Positions 36,703-56,011 of a stretch of DNA of 64,000 nucleotides are shown in pieces. Source of the stretch: Adineta vaga (lineage: Eukaryota > Rotifera); NCBI GenBank assembly GCA_021613535.1, contig CP075496.1, positions 11,656,001 through 11,720,000 of the forward strand, read 5' to 3'. Position 1 is the stretch's first letter. Every line of letters starts with the position of its first letter. The position numbers were made by a program, and so were the translations under genes. The notes beneath the pieces were generated by a model, which did no database searches, was not told the origin of the DNA, and was given only the letters and a program-made list of their open reading frames with translations.

Positions 36703-36835
36703 ATAATGTTCTTTTTTAGAAATTTGCATGTTTATTGATTCTTTTTTTCTTACTCGAAAAGAATTGTTTGCAATTAAAATGTTTTATTTATTGAGCAGAA
36801 AGAAATAAGAATACAAACCATACATATAATATTCT

Positions 36836-37196
36836 CTATCGACGTCGACCAAAAAATGCATCCCAATGATTTTTTCGTCCGAATGTTTGACGTTTATTTG
36901 GAAAAAAATCTCGATAGTCATTCGCTCGATTTGTTAATGCAACTAAAGATGTTGGTGGAAAGATAAAATTAGCTGCTCGTTGTGAGACAATGATTTGATC
37001 ATCATTGAGATCATAGTCTTGCATTTTATAAGTGCTTAAATCATCCCATGGTGCATATCGATTATTATCAATATGGGCATGAGTAAACAAGAGACAGGAT
37101 GCTAAATATGGAAGAGATTGATTTGTTAAGATTGTTTTCTTTTTTTCCGATAGAATACTTACCGACAACGAGAAATAGATGGAAAGATGAGATCAT
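36836..37196 (-). CDS. Candidate amidated neuropeptide precursor
   Basis: Two exons (37163-37196 and 36836-37101), 300 nt, 99 aa, joined in phase (G|CA). The single exon alone hides the real start. Residues 1 to about 20 form a classic signal peptide (MISSFHLFLVV, then ASCLLFTHA). The propeptide is acidic and Asp/Asn/Tyr-rich. Near its end come Lys-Arg (81-82), then QTFGRKNHWDAFF (83-95), Gly96 and Arg97-99, then stop. This is the layout of a peptide hormone: dibasic cleavage, N-terminal Gln able to cyclise to pyroglutamate, and Gly as amide donor before a basic run. An internal Gly-Arg-Lys could split it further into QTF-amide and NHWDAFF-amide. The pQTF start with Trp9 recalls corazonin of the GnRH/AKH superfamily, but those peptides normally sit next to the signal peptide. 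Family unknown. It is convergent with the PRTase-like gene, 133 bp away. Confidence 0.72.
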
Positions 37197-37913
37197 GATG
37201 AAGATATACGTGACTGTTCGTTGGTATGCTGATGTTCTTATGAAGGAAAAAACTGATGAACACATAGTAAGATGTCGAGTTCGTCGTCACACTTATTCCT
37301 TTTCTTCTTCTTCTTCGTTTTCTTCTTTGTTCGGTGTCACATCATGAATCGGGGAAAAAAAGCCAAATTTTTGGTTTTTAGATGTCACGCCATGCACGTA
37401 CTTTTCTTTGCTGACTATTACTTCTTCATCTTTTTTGTTCATTTATTTTCTCATTTCATAATGAGAGACAGGAAATCTATAGAAGATTATTTTTCGAAGA
37501 TTCAATTGATTGTTACAATAACACGTCAAATACTGTGTACGTCATCTATAACCTTGTTAGAGTATCATACAGATAATCATTAGTCAAATGTAGAGAACAG
37601 CGAACATATAGGCAAGGCATGCATATATATTAAATTACAAAAGAAAAGAGAGAAAAAAACATGAACAAACAAACAAACAAACAAATGAACAAAAACAATT
37701 TTGTCGTTTATATATATATATCTATATTGTCTTCTCGTCGATATATACAATAATGCCACTGTATGAGCAAAATGACTACTGAGAAATGAAAACCAAAAAC
37801 AAACAAAACAGAAAACGTTTGCTTTTCTTTTGTCTTGATCGATGACCAGCATCACAAAGAAGAAGAAGAAAATGATAAGAAAAAGGCAAATAGATAGCTT
37901 GTATCTTTATTAA
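37197..37913. other. Intergenic region between HECW 3' end and the peptide-precursor start
   Basis: About 0.7 kb with both flanking genes on the minus strand. It must hold the peptide gene promoter and HECW 3' UTR. It contains a TTC/CTT-rich tract (37301-37330) and an ACAA/CAAA repeat (about 37663-37690). No coding signal was accepted. Confidence 0.5.
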
Positions 37914-45708
<7,795 letters not shown>

Positions 45709-47999
45709 GTGAATTGAAACAAATCAATCTTGATGTTAATGATAGATATACATCAAATTAAATAGAATGCAAGGTCAATAAGACCATGGAAGTTGTATAT
45801 ATACATTTCAGACTAAAGTCAGATAGAAGTATGATGATATAAATGAAACATGATCTGATTATGTGAGACGTGTCGAAGAAGAATGCTCGTAAAATTCAAA
45901 TTCAACTTGCTTGCCTATCTGTTCTGTTTCTTCTCAATCGTCCAACCTTGAACGACAAACCTCGATAGAGTAATACAAAGCGGACAAGTAACCAGAGAAA
46001 TGATTCATAGAGGTCGTTGGCAATCGGTAGAAAAAAAGTTTTTTCTTTTTTCAAATCTTATAAGACATAAAATACGATGAGGAAATGCAGCTCTTCTTAA
46101 CATTAAATTCGTTGATGATATGTGAAAAGATCATAACTTACATGGAAATTTAAAATAGAACATTTCTGATGAGTAATATTGATTCATTGAGTATGATTCG
46201 ATAATGTTGTCAAATATCGCAGACTGACAGGAAATATGAGAAGATATTTTGTGAAATAGTAATCGATGTTTTCTTTTTCGATAGTTATTATATCTTTTGT
46301 TTATAATCATTGGAAGAGTATCTCATCACTCATAAAACTAGTTTCATATATCCTTCACCTTTCGTCTAACATACAAATTATATAGACAATGAGTTTGTAA
46401 AAACGTGTTTTTCTTTTACAAATTCATTTTCTTCGTCTGTTCTATTGAAATTTAATCGAAACGATTCTTTGATCAATAGTAAAGTAAATTGTATATTTGT
46501 TGTAATAGTCTATTATTCAAACTGAAAGCTAAGAATACAGATGACATAACTCAGACATATAGAAGTACACTCTACTTCATGCATCTTGTTGATCACAATT
46601 AAACTAGAAAAGTAATACTTCATCGAGATGACAGTTTCACATATGATGCATAGAATGTATTATGATAGTTGTTAATGTCAATACTTTCGTATCATATCTC
46701 GATAGATTCATTGATAAACATTCGTTTTATAAATTAAATAGAAATAGATATATATATTCGATAAAGGATTTGAGAGATCTATTCTATGTAATTAAATTAG
46801 TTTTGATTATGACATGTTGTCAATGCATTAGGAAAGTGAGATATGTATTCATACGATAGAATTTAATAGGTTTCCTTTTTTATTGTGAATAATAATAACA
46901 ATTCAATTGACTGCATGTTATCATCAAGCATTATTCGACTACAACCAACCTTAAGATAAACAAAAACAATATAAAAAAGTCGCTGTTATTCATCTTGAAA
47001 ACGGAAAGATCATTTCTCATTCATACGTTGCAATACATCATTTTCATCCTAATGATAAACTAAATTAGTCTTTTCAATACAAACTACTAATACTACAAAT
47101 CACAATTGTATATACTTCTGATAGTGTTGATATTTCTGTGGAAACAAATGGTTTCTTTAAATACAATTCAACCCATCTATGGATCATATCTGGAAGGAGA
47201 TGTCTATTTGTTTATATCAAATTTACGCAGTAAGAAATAGTACTATTAGCTATTTCGAGATTGTGTTTGAATATAATAAATGATGGAACTAGCGTTGAAA
47301 TAATTTAATGTTCTCTTTTGGTGCAATACGATCTTCATAATTCATAACGAAAAGAAACTAAGTAGTTTGTGATCATGCAAGAAAACGATAGTCTTCAATT
47401 CAATAAATCTCTTATTATTAAAAACAGAAATGTATCTGTAACCTTCAGGCAACGACTGATACCATATATCCGATGTTTTATTAGAAATGCCAGACATGTA
47501 CATCTTAATTGTTAAGTAGAAAAGTAAACTGTGTAGTGCTATGACTTATACTTTTTCCATGATTAATCCATTGTCGTCTTCTTTTCAGTTGTACGAGAAT
47601 GATTGATTAGATGATATGTTCAGAAAAGTAGAAATCATCAAAAAGAAAAAGAAAGTCGTTTATTCAAGCATATTTTCATGTGAATCACTTGTTCAATGTC
47701 CAGAAAACAAACAAAGCAAGAGAATAAGAAAAACGAAGAAGCACAAGTGAAACTCATGTTGCTTACATACACAGAAAAAGAGATACGCTAAAGCAAAATA
47801 ATTTTCATCAGATAAAAGACAAATGTATGCATAATTTTGTTAACATGAGAAGTATTTTCTGTATGAGATTAGTAAAACAAAATAAAGGAAAGAAGAGAAG
47901 AAAAAAAACGATAAAGAGAAAAATCAATGTATAATGTTGCTTTTTTTGTATTTAAATATATACGTGGAATCGATTTTGGTATTTAATAATATAGGACTA
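45709..47999. other. Intergenic region between SPA17-like 3' end and HECW start
   Basis: About 2.3 kb, AT-rich, with both flanking genes on the minus strand. It should include the HECW promoter close to 45709. Open frames (46662-46859) are chance-like. Nothing else was recognised. Confidence 0.55.
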
Positions 48000-50900
48000 T
48001 TATTTTTCTAAATCTTTTCGAACTCGATAACCACGATAAGCAGCCTAATGCAATAGAATGATAAAGAAAACAAAAGTACATTCGATTATGATGATGATTA
48101 CCTGTATTTTAACAGCGGCTGCATTATCCTCTTCTTCTTCTTCTTCTTCTTCACCTACTGGAACTTTATTGCCTTCAGCTGATGGTGATAGAACTAAATG
48201 AAAATAATACAAAAAAAAACATGTTGATTATAATAGACGTACTATTTTTATTTCGAGCATTTTCATATTGTTCATGTGTTTGTGAAGAATCTGATGAAGG
48301 TTGATCTTGATCATGGCCGGACGAAGAACCTCCTGTAGTTGTACCTAATTCTTTTCGAGTTTTATAACCACGAAATGATGCTTGAATACGTGTTGCTGCT
48401 TTGTCAAGATTTGGATCACTCATATCGTCAATTTCAAAATCGTCGGAGTTTACTACTTGTAGATGTGACTGATCAGTCTGATCGTTTTCGTCTAAAAAAT
48501 ATGAAAGACTAATTAAAAGACAAAAACATCTATTTCTATCTGTTAATAATCAAAAACATCGATTATTTTTCATATATACTTATTTCTTTTTTTCTTCTTC
48601 TTCCTCTTTCTACATATATGTGTCAAAGAATTATTTTGTGTTTATTTCCTCGTAATGACGGTTGATTAATATTTTTTGTGCGAAAGATAGTGACCTTTCT
48701 AGTTCTACTTGTAGATATATAATTTGATTTGTGACGACGTCATTTCTAACCTCTTGGAGTTCTACTATCAAAAATAGATCGATCGATCGATCGATCGAAT
48801 TCATCTGATCAATCATTAACTATAGAGATCCGCTAAAACTAATACCATCAAATGCCAATGATATCTTTTACATTATAGACACATTTTCCTTTCACAGTAA
48901 AGCGAATGTCAAATCTAGTCGAGTATATTTTAACACTATCCGTCTGACGTCGATGATCAGAACTAAAAGAAAACCATTTCTTTTGATAGACATTTCTTGC
49001 GACAAAAGAAATATGTATAACATTTTTTTTCTTCTTTTTGTTATTCTCCTTTCTCATTTTGCACTAGTACAACTAATGATGTCTCAATATTACTGGAAAG
49101 AATGAAAACATTTCTGCATCAGATGTAATTGCCTTGATGACAAAAGATTAACGTAATACAACATCGATGTACACTATGCTCTAAACAATCAAACGGAAAA
49201 CATGGGACAATCAAGATCATTAGATCAAGAGTTATAAATAATATTTATCGGAAGAAAGAATGAGAAAAACATGCATATGCCAAGGTTATTTATCGTCTCA
49301 AAATATTTACCTTTTCTTCTGATTTTCTAATTCAAACTGTTCTCTTCGAATATAATCAAATTCCTAATTATTATTATTATTAACATTAGCTATTAATTAT
49401 ATGCAAATAAGTTTGTATAATAGATAAAAAGACTTACTTATCAGTCGAGTTTGTCTCCAAAATATGAACAATTATATATGTATATAGATGTTTAGTCGTA
49501 TAATAAACTCTCGGAAGAGCTGATTCCGTTTTTTTTTATGTCTGTCTATCTATCTGTCTATTGAATGCAAAGAATATATACAACATTCATTGGAGTTGTA
49601 TCGTGCTGATATTCTTCCTTCTTTTTCTCTTCTTTTCGTCTATCGATAAGCAATGCTCTTACGTTGCTTGAGATGTTTCCCTATCCATATATCATTGGTG
49701 GGTGGAGCGTTTCTCCGGCATCTTCTTCTTTTACGACAACAACAGCAGGAGAAAAATTATACCCACGCACTTGATAGTAATGAACTGTTTTTTTTCTATA
49801 TAGATTTGATGTTCTACAATGATCGTACAAAAACAAGAGAACGACGATGTCAACAACTATCGTTCCTTCTAGCAGATAAGATTAGTCAAGAATTGTTTAA
49901 CTTACGAGTTTTTATTTCCTCAATTGATGTTATATTATGATCATGATCATTGTGATTGATTTGCTAAAAAGAAATGAATGTGTGTGTGATTATCTTAGCA
50001 AAATAATAGCTGATTAAATGCAAAGAAAATAGGATTGGGGTTTTTCTTCTTCGTCGTCTTTCAAACAGCTTAGAAATAAGTATGTATTGGAATGCTTCTA
50101 TCAGAGTAGTTACTAATGTTGAGATGATTATCGTGTTACTTCTATTTATAATTCCATTACAATGTGAAAATATACCTGTTCTGTTGAAGTGCCAGATATA
50201 TCTCGAATATGTTTTCGAGTTTTATAACCACGAAATTGTGCCTGAAATAAAATAAAGTAAATCATTTGTATTCAATTAATTAGCCAAATAACTTGAATAG
50301 ATATTGCAGCTCGTTCTTGTTCACGTTTTTCTTCTTCTGTAAGATTTTCATCGAATTCGATTTCATCATCAACATTCTATTGGAAAAAGAACTTTGTTTT
50401 TTCAAAAACAAATTCATATAAAAGACTGTCTGCTTACTTCATTTTGATGTGAATTCGATATGTCGGATGGTTTCTAAATTAAATATAATAATAAGATATA
50501 TAATTTGTCTTATTCTCCTTTTCAATAGAGATTACTTGGTATTCATCATTGGGTGCCCTAGTTTGTTCATGATCATAATTTGATTCGTGATGATTAGAAT
50601 GACTAATTTCATCCGACTAGAGAATATAGATTTGTATTTTTGAAAGAGAAAAAGATTAGCTTCTTTAACATACATTTTTATCTTTTATTTTTTCTAACTC
50701 TCGTCTAGTTTTAAATCCACGAAATTGCGCTTGAATTTTTGTGGCTGCATGTTGAATATTTGGATCATCAACAGAAAATTCTTCCTAGATAATTTTATAA
50801 ATTGAATCTACGCTTGAAATTTCTTATAAATGAATACAAACTTCAAAATTGTGGTCATTGTGATGACGATCTTCTAGATTCGTTTGTTTGCCAGATGTAT

Positions 50901-52696
50901 ATGAGTCTTCTCCCTGTTCTAAACAAGTGAAATCAATCAATTAAAAATGAAATATAATAATAAAACAAAAGAGAATCTTATTTCCTATGCGTATGTGTGT
51001 GTGTGTGTGTAGATGAAGACAACATCTCGTCAATCATTAGCGATGAATAGTCAATATGATGAGATATTCTTGTCTGTTTTATGTGTGTGATTGATATCAT
51101 CGTGAAAATAATATCGATAAACAATTACTATCAGTAAGTTTTTCTTCGCGAAAGATCATCTTAATTCTTATGATTAGGTAAATGCATTTTGTTTTGTATT
51201 CGATTATTAACGGAAATAGAATTTGTCTGTATTTTGGTTTTAACGTGTCATAACACTTTCCCTCATTTGTATAAATGTCACATTCATACACGCACAAATA
51301 GACAAGACGAACAACAACAATAAGAATAACAAATTGCCCTAGATAGAAAAATTAATAATTATAATGATAAGAATTCTAGAAAGAAACACATGAAGCCAGA
51401 AGAATAAGAAGATGAAGATGAAAGGAAAGAATTTGTTCGATTTAATTTTGTTTCGGATGAATAGCATCATTAAAACTATTCAAAACTTGTTCAGCTTTAC
51501 GGCGAATATCATCAGGCAAATCAGTTGGAATGTGATGTTCATTATTTTCTAAATGAATAACACTATTCGGCACTTCTGTTGTTGTTTTTGTTGTTGTTGT
51601 TGTTGTTTGAGGACTTTGATTCGAAATTAGTGTCGATGAACCATCAACAAAAATTTGTCGCACTGTTTTTGTTACTGTTACATTAACAACTTCATGTTCA
51701 TTGGTTTCTGCATTCAATGAATTTAGATCCAATGATGGTCCCATTTTATCATAGAGTGCTTTTAAAAAGGAATTATCGGATGATTGTGATGCGACATAGA
51801 TAGTAACAATATTCATTAAACGTCGTTTGATTTTATCATTATTATCACTATCAGGATGTTGATGTTGTTGAATATCATTGAAACATTGCTCCAGGCTTTG
51901 ATCAATTGTTGTACTATCTGCTGTACTTCCAATAATTCGTTTATGAACATAATCAATAAGTTTTTGTTTTTCTTCAGCAATTGAAAAGATTTTATCTCGA
52001 AGAAATGTGTAAACTTCTTGTTTTAGTTTATCGATAGTTTCCGCACTTGAATAAGATACATTTGTTTCAAAATTTGTTTTGACTGTTGTTCGTTCATCAC
52101 TATCATTGTCTTCATTAGATGGAATTGATTGTTCGGTTGATAAGGGTGGTGCATGTGCTGAATTAGTTGCATTTAGTTTATCTTCCGAATCAATAAATGG
52201 AACATTAGCAAATTGATCGGCATTATTCGGTGATGTTTGTTCAATAAGCGAATCTTTTTTATTGTTATTATCCGCATTTGTCTGATCAGCTTTCAAATAT
52301 TTCTCTTTGGTCTTCTTTGATTTTGATGTGCATGCACCCATTTGTTCGACGATAATGTCTTTTTATTTTGTTCCTTTTTTTTCAAATATTGTTTCACTTA
52401 GTATTGATCAACGTAAGGAAGGAACAGAAGATGAAAATGGCAGTCGTACTGGTAATAAAAGAGTGTTTTGTCATTAAGGCTGTTCTTCTTCTTATTCTTC
52501 TCTTTTTCTTTCTTTCTCCTTGGCTCTCTATGCTTCTCTTTTCCTCTTTTTTTTCTGTGTATTTCTTGACTAGCGAAAAAAAAGAACGAGAAAATAAGAG
52601 AAACTAGTTCTCTTGTATCAGATTGATGAACTTTTTCATCAACACGCAAGCTGTTACTTGCATTGCATTCATAAGTCGAGGGACGGTTGGCGGGCC

Positions 52697-52732
<36 letters not shown>

Positions 52733-54004
52733 AGGGAAAAGAAAAGTAGCAACAGAAGCTTCTTTTTTATTTCAAAATAAATTACATGTACGCCTCGGGT
52801 CGAGCCATTCCAATTTCTTTTCACTCCTCTTCTTCTTCTTCTTCTGTCGCCTTTTTGCTCGTTTCGCCTATGACTTTGATCCTCCATGTATTGTAACTCT
52901 CGTGAGGCATTAGTCATTCTTATGGCTTCTCATACCAATCTATAGTTTTTATCTCTAACTTTCTAACACGTATACATACGAATCGAACAGATCCATTTTC
53001 AACTTAGACATGCGTATAAAATTTACAATCGACTAATTGTATAAATCTTCGTAACTATTCTCTCTTATCATATATGAATAATTGATCGGAAAAAACAAAG
53101 ACGAATAGTATCCTGTGGAAAAACGCAAACAAATAACAAATACTTCTATACTAATGTATGTTGTCAAAAGTGATTCGATTAGAAATGCCATCACTTGAAG
53201 TATCAATAGACAGACCAGGCATAAACATTCTACTTGAACTTCATATGCTTGTACAAATAAGGATAGCACACATGGGCAGAAAAAAAAACTCTCAATTGAG
53301 AAGAAATTTGATACGAAAGAGACTGATCTTGCAAAACAAGAAAAGAGAAAGAAAAATTATAGAAGGGTCAAGATCAGTCGTTAATGTTCGTATTGATGAT
53401 GCTTGCGTGCATACATCCGGTAGTGATGATGATGATGATGATGATTGACGATCCATTAGCACTATTCATTACTCTTCTCTCCGATGAGTAGAAAGATTAT
53501 TCAAGCGAATATTGTTGGACGTATGATAAGAACAAACATTCTTCTTTTTTTTCTTTATTGAATCAAACATTAGATCATTGATCAACAAGATTGTCGATGA
53601 TTTTCTTTTCGTTCAACGCTTCGCTCTAGTATTTAGTTTTTCATCACCAAAAGAAAAAAAATAAGAAAAAACATCACCGTAAATTATTGACATGCGATTT
53701 AGTCAAGCGAATAAATCTAATGCATTTCACCTACAATGATTCTGTTTCGTGATGACTGTAGTTAAATATCATTCAAGGTCATTAGAGACAAAAAAATATC
53801 GATATGAAGAAAAAACACTATATACAAATGATAATACTATGATACTTTCTTACCTCTTTGATGAAGTAACTTCTCGAAATACTCGGCAGCAAATTCATGA
53901 ATGTTGCGTGGTTGACTGCGAAGAATTTCTGTTGAAAGACCAACTAGAAGAGTTTGAAAGCCTTTTGGTAAACGTAATTTTACATTCGAAAATGGATCGG
54001 TCAT
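48000..54004 (-). CDS. SPA17-like protein: RIIa docking domain plus four IQ motifs
   Basis: Exon 1 (53854-54004, 151 nt) encodes an RIIa-type dimerisation/docking domain: MTDPFSNVKLRLPKGFQTLL, then STEILRSQPRNIHEFAAEYF and EKLLHQR. This is close to sperm surface protein Sp17 (RIPQGF..LLEGLTREILREQP..FAAAYFE). It ends in phase 1 and joins exon 2 (50842-50918) in frame (G|AA) across a 2.9-kb intron. Exon 3 (50674-50784) and later exons carry four IQ motifs: AATKIQAQFRGFKTRRELE; AAISIQ|AQFRGYKTRKH; AATRIQASFRGYKTRKELG; AAVKIQ|AAYRGYRVRKDLEK (the bar marks an intron). Acidic linkers separate them. Human Sp17 has one IQ. RIIa domains bind A-kinase anchoring proteins, and IQ motifs bind calmodulin; homologues sit in cilia and sperm tails. 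The stop is at 48000-48002. Small acidic exons between IQ motifs 2 and 3 are less certain. Confidence 0.85.
51442..52341 (-). CDS. Nested intronless gene: N-terminally acylatable, Asn/Asp/Thr-rich protein of unknown function
   Basis: One uninterrupted frame of 299 codons with its own ATG (52341) and stop, inside intron 1 of the SPA17-like gene and in the same orientation. The start MGACTSKSKKTKEKYLK combines Gly2 and Ser6 (myristoylation), Cys4 (palmitoylation) and a basic patch, a typical plasma-membrane or ciliary-membrane anchor. An acidic Ser/Thr/Asn-rich region follows. Then comes a helical block, DKLKQEVYTFLRDKIFSIAE, then IVTIYVASQSSDNSFLKALY, then a Thr-rich stretch (near 51585-51605) and a Pro/Asp C-terminus ending IHPKQN. 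No known domain was recognised. Being intronless in a gene-dense, intron-rich genome, it could be an old retrocopy. Whether it shares the host promoter is unknown. Confidence 0.7.
   Translation of the reverse strand: MGACTSKSKKTKEKYLKADQTNADNNNKKDSLIEQTSPNNADQFANVPFIDSEDKLNATNSAHAPPLSTEQSIPSNEDNDSDERTTVKTNFETNVSYSSAETIDKLKQEVYTFLRDKIFSIAEEKQKLIDYVHKRIIGSTADSTTIDQSLEQCFNDIQQHQHPDSDNNDKIKRRLMNIVTIYVASQSSDNSFLKALYDKMGPSLDLNSLNAETNEHEVVNVTVTKTVRQIFVDGSSTLISNQSPQTTTTTTKTTTEVPNSVIHLENNEHHIPTDLPDDIRRKAEQVLNSFNDAIHPKQN
52701..52729. repeat. GA dinucleotide microsatellite
   Basis: About 14 GA units in a row within the SPA17-like first intron; it creates false Arg-Glu or Leu-Ser open frames on both strands. 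Confidence 0.9.
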
Positions 54005-54600
54005 AATCAAGTTGGTGACGAAGAGAACAGGAGAAAAATCTGGACAGTTTCTATAAATATAAAAATTCGATCAAAAACTAATAAATAAGTTATCAGTGCG
54101 ACAAGTAAAACCACTTGAGATTAGAAAATGACAAAAGAGAGAAAAAGAAGTGCGATATTACATACGTGTGTATATATATAGAGAGAGAGAGATAGATAAT
54201 AAACAGCGGAAACGATAGCGTGCATTGACAAACCGTAGGCGGCGAACATCAATGCAAATGGCTCAATGACAAAATCCAATGGTGAAAAAGAACAAACAGA
54301 GGTCGCAATTTCAATAAAATCATTCAGTTTTTTTTATTAGATATCTCTGTCGGGAATAGAAATATTCTCTAATGAAAAGAAAAACTATTCATTTATTCGT
54401 TATGAGACATATTCATACTCATTTCATTCGTCTATATTCTGAAATTGGATATATTTATTTATTTATTTATTTATTTATTTTCGTTCTGCATTTTCATGTT
54501 ATTAATATAACATTTTCGTCACTAACCAAACGTTATTGAGACACATTAGATTGAAAAATATTTTTCATTTAAAAGTAACAATATACAGTAGCTATATTAA
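54005..54600. promoter_or_regulatory. Divergent promoter region between the SPA17-like (-) and amidase (+) genes
   Basis: About 600 bp between two starts. It contains a run of about seven ATTT units (54451-54480) and a GA tract (54180-54192). No core promoter element was recognised with confidence. Confidence 0.45.
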
Positions 54601-55228
54601 ATGGCTATGAAAGCATCAAATAGTGACAATCTATCCCTACCTCCTGGTAGTTATCTTTCAAACAGGTAAATGAGAATACATTTTGTTTCATAGCAACCAC
54701 TGATACTTGGAAGGTCAATTATCCGAAAGCACAAAAGAAAGCTTCACCTAATTATACATCAGGTCGAACAAAATCTATTACTGTCAGATAGAGAAAGAAA
54801 AAACTAGATATTCATAAGAATTTTCCTATTTATAGAGTCTTGTTCTTCATGGAACAGGTGGTGGTGGTACTATCGAATGGTTCTTAAATCCTGCAAGTAA
54901 AGTTTCCGCTCATTATGTTGTTGGACAAGATGGTATCGTAACACAAATGGTACATGAAAGTGATACAGCTTGGCATGCTGGTGTTGTTTCACCAGCATCC
55001 GTACTAGCGAACAAAGGCAATCCCAATCAATTCTGTATTGGAATTGAATTTTCACGAAATAAAGCGAATGATAACATTATGCCTGACATTCAAATATCTT
55101 CCGGATTGGATTTAGTGGATAATATTCGATCACGATATCCAAATATCGTAACTTATTTTCATGATGAAATCTCTATTGGACGTATTTGTCCAGGACCTAA
55201 TTTTCCAAAAGAAATTTTTCGTCCATAA
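54601..55228 (+). CDS. Zinc-dependent N-acetylmuramoyl-L-alanine amidase (amidase_2 / PGRP-like fold)
   Basis: Three exons: 54601-54646, about 54694-54781 and about 54837-55228. The start is MAMKASNSDNLSLPP, the first donor is GTAGTT and the second GTCAGA; both are required to keep the frame. The opening SPNYTSGRTKSITSLVLHGT is typical of amidase_2 enzymes, with the first zinc His in LVLHG. Then come SAHYVVGQDGIVTQMV, AWHAGVV, CIGIEFS, and the last ligands His and Cys in YFHDEISIGRICPGPNF. The enzyme cuts the amide bond between muramic acid and L-Ala in peptidoglycan. At about 175 aa it is a bare catalytic domain with no signal peptide, closer in style to bacterial or phage amidases than to secreted animal PGRPs. 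A role in digesting or defending against bacteria is likely. It is a horizontal-transfer candidate with acquired introns. Confidence 0.85.
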
Positions 55229-56011
55229 GTAACTGGCTTTTATCATTAGTTAAAAGAAAGTAGTATGTCATGATGATTGTCATATATTATCAATAAATGT
55301 GTGAAATTTTTCACAGCTATTTTCTCAATAGGAAGGGACGTATGACATAACTTCATCTGAGAAAATGTTATTGATTAAAAGAACTATTCTCTTGTCATTT
55401 GACACATTTGTTCGCTATGGTAAATTTACAGTTTTATACTAGAAGAAGAAGAAAAAAGAACAATTGCCAGATCTTTCATTATGTAGATAATTATCTCTTG
55501 TATGTGTGTGAAGAGACGTGCAAAAAACAGACATATGATGAGATGAATGTTTAAAAAAATGCTATTCATATGTCAGCACTTCATGTCTATAGAAGTGCTG
55601 AAGAAGAAGTGTGAGAATTGAGCTTGATGTAACTCATTCTGAATTTAATGAAAATGTATTCTATCAGTAAGGGAAACAATATTTAAGAAAAGAAGTCGAT
55701 TGAGAATAGTCGTTTTTCATTTCATGAAATGATTAAGAAGAGAAAAGGATCAATTGTGAAATAAAATCGAATATCGTCAGTGGAATATTATCTTGTAATA
55801 ATTATAAAATATTAACAAAAGAATAAAAGGATTGAATGAACAATTAATCTATTCTTAGTGGATAAATTTTTTTATTCTCTTGTTAACAGAAGAAAAACTT
55901 CGAAAATGACAAAAAACAACAACAACAACAACAATGAACCGGTTCTCTTGGATAATGTCTCCTTATTTTGTAAAATTGGTTAGATCTGACTTAATTGAGA
56001 ACGAATTAGAT
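55229..56011. other. Intergenic region between convergent amidase and Sm-D3 genes
   Basis: About 780 bp, AT-rich. It contains a perfect 10-bp inverted repeat with a 9-nt loop (55573-55601) and a CAA run (55916-55932). It has no coding signal. Confidence 0.6.

Larger units (their letters stand above)
50919..53853 (-). other. Large first intron of the SPA17-like gene, containing a nested gene
   Basis: At about 2.9 kb it is by far the largest intron in the window. It contains the intronless coding region 51442-52341 on the same strand, a GT repeat (50994-51011) and a GA repeat (52701-52729). Other open frames in it (52398-52649, 52669-52917, 53158-53448) are repeat-driven and were not accepted. 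Confidence 0.6.

Noticed and set aside
51442-52341. Idea that the MGACTSK frame is the first exon of the IQ-motif gene
   Set aside because: It ends in its own stop, and the true first exon (RIIa domain, phase 1 donor at 53854) fits the IQ exons exactly.
52669-52917. Open frames on both strands over the GA repeat (Arg-Glu and Leu-Ser runs)
   Set aside because: Created by the microsatellite at 52701-52729; no protein-like sequence outside it.
53158-53448. 96-codon plus-strand frame ending in poly-Asp
   Set aside because: Lies in the SPA17-like first intron, ends in a GAT repeat, no known domain or conserved-looking block.
53749-54006. 85-codon plus-strand frame
   Set aside because: Antisense shadow of the RIIa-domain exon (53854-54004, minus), which has a convincing protein match and donor.
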